From: Bathymodiolus brooksi
Lineage: Eukaryota > Mollusca > Bivalvia > Mytilida > Modiolidae
DNA: 64,000 nt
NCBI GenBank assembly: GCA_963680875.1
Contig: OY804583.1
Location: 34,895,331 to 34,959,330, forward strand
Direction of reading: 5' to 3'
The notes beneath the pieces are model-generated. The model searched no databases, was not told where the DNA came from, and saw only the letters and a list, made by a program, of their open reading frames with translations. Shown here piece by piece: positions 57,937 through 64,000 of this stretch (its first letter is position 1; every line of letters begins with the position of its first letter). Made by a program: the position numbers and the translations under genes.

Positions 57937-58455
57937 GTATCTGATGAAGGTTATTCCAGAAACGTCCCTTATTGAGGTTATTCCGGAAACGTACCTGATG
58001 AAGGTTATTGCGGAAACGTATCTGACAAATGCTATTCCAGATACGTACCTGATGAATTTTATTATGGAAACGTACTTGATGAATGTTATTCAAGATACGT
58101 ACCTGTTGAGGTTTATTCCAGAAACGTTCCTGATGAAGGTTATTCCGGAAACGTATCTGATGAAGGTTATACCGGAACCGTATCTGATGAAGGTTATTCC
58201 GGAAACCCACATGATACATGTTATCCCGGTAACATATTTGATGAATGTTATTCTAGATACGCACCTGATGAATGTTATCCCGGTGACATACTTGGTGAAT
58301 GTTATTCTAGATACGCATCTGATGAATGTTATCCCGGTGACATACTTGATGAATGTTATTCTAGATACGCACCTGATGAATGTTATTCCGGTGACATACT
58401 TGGTGAATGTTATTTCAGATACGCACCTGATGAATGTTATTCCGGAAGCGCGTCG
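57937..58455 (+). repeat. 27-bp minisatellite, about 19 units (left arm)
   Basis: The unit reads GATGAAGGTTATTCCGGAAA then CGTATCT. Because 27 is a multiple of 3, both strands are open in a 9-residue period (VIPETYLMK-like on plus). These ORFs are repeat artefacts. In the second half (from about 58,205) units alternate between a CCCGGTGACATA type and a TCTAGATACGCA type, a 54-bp dimer. Confidence 0.95.
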
Positions 58456-58499
58456 TGAACATTAAAATTGATATGTACATTGTATTTCTATTCATCACC

Positions 58500-58518
58500 T
58501 TTATTATTATGTTTTATT
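58500..58518 (-). promoter_or_regulatory. Two candidate polyadenylation signals downstream of the GPCR
   Basis: On the minus strand AATAAA occurs at 58513-58518 and again at 58500-58505, starting 18 and 31 nt after the stop codon. The extended AAATAAAAC context is also kept in the right-arm copy near 62,970-62,985. Confidence 0.45.
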
Positions 58519-58535
58519 TCAAACCGTCTTGTTTC

Positions 58536-59540
58536 TTATACCTTTGTTTCAGTCATGTTAATTTGATGCAATGTTATGTTTGTAAGTCCTGTTACTACAG
58601 GAACGACCCTATTTTCTTTCCGTCTCCAACACATACCAAGAAATGAATTCCTGAGCTCCTTGTTTCCAATGCCATACATTATAGGGTTGACTGTTGAATT
58701 GAAATATGCGATAAAGACGGCCGTTGTAGAATAATCAGGTGTTATATTGGCTACACATTCATCAATAACAGAAACGCTAAATGGTGTCCATGATAAAATA
58801 AAATACAAGACGGTCATCAGTAGAACGGTCAATGCTCTCAATTCCGCTAAGCGCCATACTTTGACATTTGATAGTCTAGGGACCGATGTGCACCGGATTT
58901 GCTTTGCATGATGTAATGCTATTTTTATGATTTTTGAATACAAAATAGCCATGATAATACAAATTATGCAAATGAGTGCAACAACGGAATACAAATACGG
59001 ACAAGGTAAACGGTTCAAAGTGGCGCATCCCGTATTAGTAGAGTTTGGTCCCATATTTGCATGTAGGCCCATGAAGGGCATCATAGATAGTACAAACGGG
59101 GCTGTCCATGCTAAGACAATCAGAACAGCCGTTCGGAACCTCGTAGCTATCGAATGATAATGCAAAGGAAACACTATTTTAACAAATCGCTCCACTGCAA
59201 CCAACAGTAGATGGCATATAGACACCACGGGTACAAATATCATTAATACTTGATGAGCTAGACAGCCATATCCTTCCATTATAAATTCCGGAAGTAGATG
59301 GTGCACCATTTCCATAGGGGAGACAACTATTCCCAACATGAAATCACTAGACGCTAAACTTACAAAAAGAATATTTGATATTGTATGGAAGCTCTTCTTC
59401 CGTATTATTATCCAAATAAGAGTGGCGTTAGCGGAACATGAAGATAATCCTAATATGATATAAGCGATGTACATGTAATCCGACACCGCACCCTCCATTT
59501 CAAGCGATAGAGCGTCCAGTGTTTGATTTGTGATTGTCAT
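58536..59540 (-). CDS. Class A (rhodopsin-type) G protein-coupled receptor, adenosine-receptor-like
   Basis: An uninterrupted 334-codon reading frame with seven hydrophobic segments at about residues 23-46, 56-80, 93-116, 137-158, 182-205, 234-258 and 271-292. Family landmarks are visible: N38 in TM1, the LASSD motif with D66 in TM2, C93 at the start of TM3, and ERF (117-119) in place of DRY. There is a likely disulphide partner C172 or C180 in loop 2, SWTP (250-253) in place of CWxP, and NPIMY (285-289) in TM7. The N-terminus has a glycosylation sequon (NQT, 5-7). The segment after ERF (FPLHY, then a TM4 ending FVLSMMPFMG) and the short third loop recall adenosine receptors, so an adenosine-like or orphan amine-like plasma-membrane receptor is inferred; the ligand is unknown. 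It is intronless. The ATG at 59538-59540 precedes TM1 by 22 residues. The gene lies in the left arm of a palindrome, with a broken mirror copy at 61,964. Confidence 0.88.
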   Translation of the reverse strand: MTITNQTLDALSLEMEGAVSDYMYIAYIILGLSSCSANATLIWIIIRKKSFHTISNILFVSLASSDFMLGIVVSPMEMVHHLLPEFIMEGYGCLAHQVLMIFVPVVSICHLLLVAVERFVKIVFPLHYHSIATRFRTAVLIVLAWTAPFVLSMMPFMGLHANMGPNSTNTGCATLNRLPCPYLYSVVALICIICIIMAILYSKIIKIALHHAKQIRCTSVPRLSNVKVWRLAELRALTVLLMTVLYFILSWTPFSVSVIDECVANITPDYSTTAVFIAYFNSTVNPIMYGIGNKELRNSFLGMCWRRKENRVVPVVTGLTNITLHQINMTETKV

Positions 59541-59950
59541 TTTGAGTTTACTTTGTAAATCAACAAATCCAGGAAGAAATAATTGTTACTTCACCGTTTA
59601 TGAAAAACACATTGATACATCATTGCTGACTTGTGTTGGTAATTTTGGTTTGTCATTTAAATTTGTAAATTAAAAATCCAGGAAGAAATCATTTTTAATT
59701 CACCGTTGATGAAACGCAAACACATTGAAATATCATGGCTGAGTTGTGAATGTCATTTTGATGTGTCTTGGTGGCTTGAAAAATCTAGAAAGAAACAATC
59801 TTCAATTCAACAGTGATGAAAAAAACACAATACCTCATGGCTGATTTTGTGTTGGTAATTTTGATTCGTGTTTGAAAATAAATAAATTAATAAATAGAAT
59901 CCTGGAATAAGTCAGTATTGTTATTTCCTTAATTCACCATTGATAACAAT
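59541..59950 (-). repeat. Repeated 5' leader of the GPCR: about four units of 107-116 bp
   Basis: ATCCAGGAAGAAAT or a variant recurs at 59567, 59676, 59783 and 59899. Each unit also has a CACCGTTGATGAA-like part and a CATGGCTGA-like part. On the minus strand the units carry an ATGACATTCACAACTCAG-type segment (around 59,757) homologous to the real start (ATGACAATCACAAATCAA). The start-codon region was therefore included in the tandem amplification. Mirrored units lie at about 61,560-61,963. Confidence 0.8.
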
Positions 59951-60476
59951 AGCATTGCTGTTAACCCATTGACATCTCAGTTTATCGAGCGATTGTAAAT
60001 TAATGTTGATTAAAACACACATAGTGATTGTTCTCCATTGAAATATATATATATAAACGTCTGAAAAAGTGGCCAACGTCTGAACCTACGGAATGTCGGA
60101 TCGGAAACAAGTGTTAAAGATTCTGTGCAAACAAACAAAATGATGAATACACGTCTAAAATGTAGCACAACAACACCAAAAAAAGATGTTAAAATATAAC
60201 AAAAATAACTATAAATCTATAGAAAGACTATACTTATAATTAAGTTGACGGATATTTCGCTTGACCGAAAAGCTTCACCAGCGTCTGTAATCTGATTTGA
60301 AAAATAATCACGTGACCATCAGTTATCGTGACGTAAATCATAATCATGAGCTTTATACTTCATTTTATTCAAATATATATGTACACTAATTTATAAACAA
60401 TATGAAAAGAATGAGAAAATGTAATGATGAAATTTACCAACTAGCAAAGGACCAGGCACTGGTTAAAAAGTTAAAA
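59951..60476. other. AT-rich inner part of the left palindrome arm
   Basis: This has no ORF. It contains a short TATATATATA run near 60,041 and the motifs CTGTAATCTGATTTG and AATCACGTGACCATCAGTTA, whose mirror images are near 61,160-61,190. It may include the receptor's promoter, but I see no convincing core element. Confidence 0.5.
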
Positions 60477-60989
60477 ATCAAATGATTTAGGCCTTTTTCA
60501 CCACCGACCATTGGGAAGCAAGTGGAAAACGTTTTCACTTACTACTGCAATTCGAGTGCGCCTTTTTTGTAATTTACAAACCATTAAGCTTATTATATTT
60601 TAAAGAATTATAGTACATTTACCAAGAATACCGGAAATACATAATAATAGAATGATTTCAGTTTCAAGCAAGAACGGAAAGCATCATGTAGTGATTTTCA
60701 AATTAAAGAAATGTCAGAACATATTAGAAAATATTATACATATTGAAAATATCTCACTTGAGATAGTTAGGAATACTCACAATAGCGGAAGAATAGTTTC
60801 AAGACACCATCGGAGTAACCAGAAGCCGTATTTAGAGGAAGGGCAGACAACACAAAGTCCAAAGGGAACATGTTTGGTTGGTTTGGTTTATGGTTTCAAC
60901 AATATTTCAGTTATATCGTTGCAATCAACTTTATTGGTGGAGGAAACCAGAGTACCAGGTGAAAACCAAAAGGCATAAATCTTTTGTTT
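60477..60989. other. Spacer between palindrome arms
   Basis: About 513 bp are not shared by the arms. 60,795-60,868 (ACACCATCGGAGTAACCAGA, AGCCGTATTTAGAGG, AGGGCAGACAACACAAAGTC) is a fragment of the bivalve-type dispersed repeat, and it is followed by a SINE fragment. The 108-codon ORF starting at 60,652 runs through both repeats and is not credible. Confidence 0.7.
60871..60968 (-). mobile_element. tRNA-derived SINE, copy 7 (3' fragment)
   Basis: Read on the minus strand, it has TCCACCAATAAAG and AACTGAAATATTGTTGAAA, and then ends CCATAAACCAAACC. It lacks the usual GTGGCGTTAAACA between the last two parts. Only the last third of the SINE is present. Confidence 0.75.
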
Positions 60990-61405
60990 TTTTTAGCTTT
61001 TTAACCAGTGCCTGGTCCTTAGCTATTTGGTGAATTTCATCATTACATGTTCTCATTCTTTTCATATTGTTTATAAATTAGTGTCCATATATATTTGAAT
61101 AATATAAAGTATAAAGTTCAAGATTATGATTTACGTCACGATAACTGATGGTCACGTGACTATTTGTCAAATCAGACTACAGACGCTGATGAAGCTTGTC
61201 GGTCAAGCGAAATATCCGTCAACTTGATTATAATTATAGTCTTTTTTTAGATTTATAGTTATTTTTGTTATATTTTAACATTTTTTTTTGGTGTTGTGCT
61301 ACATTTTAGACGTTTATTTATCATTGTGATTGTTTGCACAGAATCGTTAACACTTGTGTCCGCTCCGACATCCCGTAGGTTCATACGTTGGCTAGTTTTT
61401 CAGAC

Positions 61406-61407
<2 letters not shown>

Positions 61408-61436
<29 letters not shown>

Positions 61437-61437
61437 G
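61408..61437. repeat. TA dinucleotide microsatellite
   Basis: About 15 TA repeats are present. The mirror position in the left arm (near 60,041-60,054) has only about 6, so the run expanded or contracted after the arms formed. Confidence 0.9.
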
Positions 61438-61559
61438 ATAAATATATTTATATATTTCAATGGAGAACAATCACTATAATTTGTATGTGTTTTAATCAAC
61501 ATTAATTTACAATCGCTCGATAAACTGAGATGTCAATGATTTAACAGCAATGCTATTTT

Positions 61560-61963
61560 TATCAATAGTGAATTAAGGAAATAACAATACTGACTTATTC
61601 CAGGATGTTATTTATTAATTTATTTTTTTCAACCACGAATCAAAATTACCAACACAAAATCAGCCATGATGTATTGTGGTTTTTTCATCACTGGTGAATT
61701 GAAGATTGTTTCTTTCTAGATTTTTTAAGCCACCAAGACACATCAAAATGACATTCACAACTCAGCCATGATATTTCAATGTGTTTGTTTTTCATCAACC
61801 GTGAATTGAAAATGATTTCTTCTTGGATTTTTAATTTACAAATTTAAATGACAAACCAAAATTACCAACACAAGTCAGCAATGATGTATCAATGTGTTTT
61901 TCATAAACGGTGAAGTAACACTTATTTCTTCCTGGATTTGTTAATTTACAAAGACAACCCTAA
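61560..61963 (+). repeat. Repeated leader units upstream of the broken receptor copy
   Basis: These are the mirror of 59,541-59,950. ATTTCTTCCTGGATTTGTTA, GATTTCTTCTTGGATTTTTA and GTTTCTTTCTAGATTTTTTA mark successive units. An ATGACATTCACAACTCAG segment lies at 61,748, preceding the real start by about 215 bp. Confidence 0.8.
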
Positions 61964-62965
61964 ATGACAATCACAAATCAAACACTGGACGTTCTATCGC
62001 TTGAAATGGAGGTTGCTGTGTCGGATTACATGTACATCGCTTATATCATATTAGGATTATCTTCATGTTTCGCTAACGCCACTCTTATTTGGATAATAAT
62101 ACGAAAGGGGAGCTTCCATACAATATCAAATATTCTTGTTGTAAGTTTGGCGTCTAGCGATTTCATGTTGGGAATAGTTGTCTCCCCTATGGAAATGGTG
62201 CACCATCTACTTCCGGAATTTATATTGGATGGACATTGCTGTTTAGGTCACCAAGTTTTAATGATATTTGCACCCGTGGTGTCTATATGCCATCTACTGT
62301 TGGTTGCAATGGAGCGATTTGTTAAAATAGTGTTTCCTTTGCATTAACATTCGATAGCTACGAGGTTCCGAACGGCTGTTCTGATTGTCTTAGCATGGAC
62401 AGCCCCGTTTGTACTATATATGATGCCCTTAATGGGCCTACATGCAAATATGGGACCAAACACTACGAATATGGGATGCGCCACTTTGAACCTTTTACCT
62501 TGTTCGTATTTGTATTCCGTTGTTGCACTCATTTGCATAATTTGCATTATCTTGGCTCTTTTGTATTCAAAAATCATAAAAATAGCTTTACATCATGCAA
62601 AGCAAATCCGGTGCACATCGGTCCCTAGACCATCAAATGTCAAAGTATGGCGGCTAACGGAATTGAGAGCGTTGACCGTTCTACTGATTATCGTCTTGTA
62701 TTTTATTTTATCTTGGACGCCATTTAGCGTTTCTGTTATTGATGAATGTGTAGCCAATATAACACCTGATTATTCTACAACGGCGTCTTTATCGCATATT
62801 TAAACTCAACAGTCAACCCTATAATTTATGGCATTGAAAACAAGGAGCCCAGGAATTCCTTTCTTGGTATGTGTTGGAGACTGAAAGACAATATGTACGT
62901 TCCTGTAGTAACATAATTTACAAACATAACAATGAATCAGATTAACATGACTGAAACAAGACGCT
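61964..62965 (+). pseudogene. Broken mirror copy of the class A GPCR
   Basis: It starts with the same ATG and peptide opening as the intact copy at 58,536-59,540 and aligns with it end to end. Codon 128 (Y in the intact gene, just after the ERF region and FPLH) is TAA at 62,345-62,347. The frame then stays open through TM4-TM6. A single base is missing near 62,782-62,784, before TM7, and this brings TAA at 62,801-62,803. The TM7 and tail remnants in the third frame carry further changes (GIENKEP for GIGNKEL). In the first 127 codons I count roughly a dozen residue differences from the intact copy. D66, C93 and ERF are kept. A truncated product would end after TM3, so it is unlikely to be a working receptor. 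Confidence 0.9.
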
Positions 62966-63035
62966 TTGAAATAAAACATGATAATAAAGGTGATGCATAG
63001 AAATACAATGTAGATATCAATTTTAATGTTCACGA

Positions 63036-63395
63036 CGCATTTCCGGAATAACATTCATCAAGTATGTCACCGGGATAGCAATCATCAGGTGCGTATCTAG
63101 AATAACATTCATCAAGTATGTCACGGGATAACATTCTTCATGTGGATTTCCGGAATAACCTTCATCAGATATGTTTCCGGAATAACCTCCATCAGGTACG
63201 TTTCCGGAATAAACCTCAACAGGTACGTATCTGGAATAACATTCATCAACTACGCTTCCAGAATAAAATTCATTAGGTACGTATCTGGAATAGCATTTGT
63301 CAGAAACGTTTCCGGAATAACATTCATCAGGTACGTTTCCGGAATAGCATTCACCAGGTACGCTTATGGAATCACCTTCATAAGATACGTTTAGA
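63036..63395 (-). repeat. 27-bp minisatellite, about 13 units (right arm)
   Basis: This is the mirror of the left-arm minisatellite. Units read TCCGGAATAACATTCATCAG then GTACGTT. It has about six units fewer than the left arm, and only the outermost few show the alternating CACCGGGATA and TCTAGAATAA types. The 84-codon plus ORF over it is a repeat artefact. Confidence 0.92.
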
Positions 63396-63598
63396 GTAGA
63401 AATGTTAGAAAGTCAATACTATACGAGAATTGTATGGATCCGCATTTTCGAACATGCGTAAATGGCGTCATTTACGACAATATTACTTCGAGATAAAAAA
63501 AAATCCGTGATGATTATTGATTCTCTTCTCGTGGTACACTAAGCACAATTTGTATATTTCCTATAATTACATGAATTGAAGGAACATAATTATGTAAT

Positions 63599-63744
63599 AG
63601 TTACCGACTGATATCGAGGTGTTCAAGCTAGATGAACACCCGAGCCCGTGCAAATTGTGCGCCGAGACCGCGTAGCGGTAGATATTCTCAAAGCACGGGC
63701 GAGGGTGTTTATCTAGCTTGAACCCGAGATCGAAGTCGGTAACT
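63599..63744. mobile_element. Foldback (hairpin) element, 146 bp
   Basis: AGTTACCGACT at 63599 pairs with AGTCGGTAACT ending at 63744. The arms continue through GTTCAAGCTAGATGAACACC facing GGTGTTTATCTAGCTTGAAC, and GAGCCCGTGC facing GCACGGGCG. Arms are about 52 bp. The loop of about 41 bp contains a small ACCGCGTAGCGGT palindrome. It lies 6 bp outside the right palindrome arm and has no counterpart beyond the left arm, so it inserted independently. Confidence 0.88.
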
Positions 63745-64000
63745 GACTTACACTCTAGTGATATTGTTTTTAAAAAATATACACAATCATTACACCAGCA
63801 TTATTTTGTTCTACTTGTTGTGTGAAAGTGGCCAAAGTCGTAAGTGCATGTACACTTATATTGTAGTATTTGAGAAAAAAAACATATATGTTACTAACAG
63901 GTGGGTAATTTACATAGTATTCTGGAATAAACTATTGAAATGCAATTCACCCCCCCCCCCCCTCCCCATCCTCCCGGGCCACATAAAAAAACCAGTCATA
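63745..64000. other. AT-rich end of window with a C-run
   Basis: I see no gene. A run of about 14 C followed by CTCCCCATCCTCCCGGGCC lies at 63,948-63,981, a low-complexity tract. Confidence 0.6.

Larger units (their letters stand above)
57732..60475 (+). repeat. Left arm of a large inverted repeat (palindrome)
   Basis: This arm is the reverse complement of about 60,990-63,593. Outer ends: ATAATTATGTTCCTTCAAT at left faces ATTGAAGGAACATAATTAT at right. Inner ends: ACCAGGCACTGGTTAAAAAG at left faces TTTTTAACCAGTGCCTGGT at right. The arm holds a 27-bp minisatellite, the intact GPCR gene, its repeated leader and AT-rich sequence. It is about 140 bp longer than the right arm, mainly from minisatellite copy number. 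Confidence 0.95.
60990..63593 (-). repeat. Right arm of the large inverted repeat
   Basis: This is the mirror image of 57,732-60,475 throughout: inner AT-rich part, leader repeats, receptor coding region, minisatellite and outer unique sequence. Divergence from the left arm is visible as frequent substitutions and small indels. There is a longer TA run (about 61,408-61,437) and fewer minisatellite units. Confidence 0.95.

Noticed and set aside
57944..58465. 173-codon ORF with 9-residue repeats, and its minus-strand counterpart
   Set aside because: Both strands are open only because the 27-bp minisatellite unit is a multiple of 3.
58927..59157. Plus-strand ORF opposite the receptor gene, and its mirror at 62,344-62,577
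   Set aside because: These are antisense shadows of the GPCR coding sequence.
60652..60978. 108-codon ORF in the palindrome spacer
   Set aside because: It spans a dispersed-repeat fragment and a SINE fragment; no coding evidence.
62395..62628. 77-codon ORF inside the broken receptor copy
   Set aside because: An out-of-frame shadow of the pseudogene.

Overview
ORGANISM. This is eukaryotic, gene-poor, repeat-dominated DNA, most likely from a mollusc and probably a bivalve close to mytilids. That reading rests on family resemblance recalled from memory, not on a search. Between 42.7 and 61 kb there are seven copies of a tRNA-derived SINE ending in the GAAATATTGTTGAAAGTGG / CGTTAAACACCAT type tail. 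There are also fragments of dispersed repeats (for example at 53.8-54.0, 45.6-45.85 and 55.76-55.98 kb) of a kind I associate with bivalve genomes. The single clear gene is an intronless class A GPCR.

LAYOUT. (1) 1-42,744: one uninterrupted satellite array of a 22-bp monomer that continues off the left edge. It holds about 1,940 monomers. At every landmark checked, monomer phase is kept exactly from base 1 to 41,954 (1,907 x 22). The array is organised in higher-order duplications of 31 to 178 monomers. Because 22 = 1 mod 3 and the monomer contains no plus-strand stop, all three plus frames are open for kilobases and encode the same 22-residue cycle. I treat these ORFs as a property of the satellite, not as genes. 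A 16-bp-insert monomer variant is found only in the last 800 bp. (2) 42,745-47,665: AT-rich intergenic DNA with SINEs, a foldback element, dispersed-repeat fragments and two short open stretches that might be exon relics. (3) 47,667-51,030: a second satellite of about 116 copies of a 29-bp unit, with a 13-unit (377-bp) internal duplication. It abuts a dispersed-repeat copy from which it may have arisen. (4) 51,030-57,730: intergenic DNA with four SINEs, a 277-bp TIR element, further dispersed-repeat copies and a possible 1.7-kb TIR element with subterminal repeats. (5) 57,732-63,593: a large imperfect palindrome, with arms of about 2.7 and 2.6 kb and a spacer of about 0.5 kb. The left arm carries an intact 334-codon GPCR gene on the minus strand. 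The right arm carries the mirror copy on the plus strand, broken by a nonsense codon and a 1-bp deletion. Both arms also carry a multiplied 5' leader repeat of about 110 bp and a 27-bp minisatellite. (6) 63,599-63,744: a second foldback element, then low-complexity sequence including a C-run to the window end.

HOW IT FITS TOGETHER. There is no operon-like or pathway-like gene set. The window records repeat growth at several scales: monomer amplification, segmental duplication inside satellites, SINE and MITE insertion, and an inverted duplication that produced a gene/pseudogene pair.
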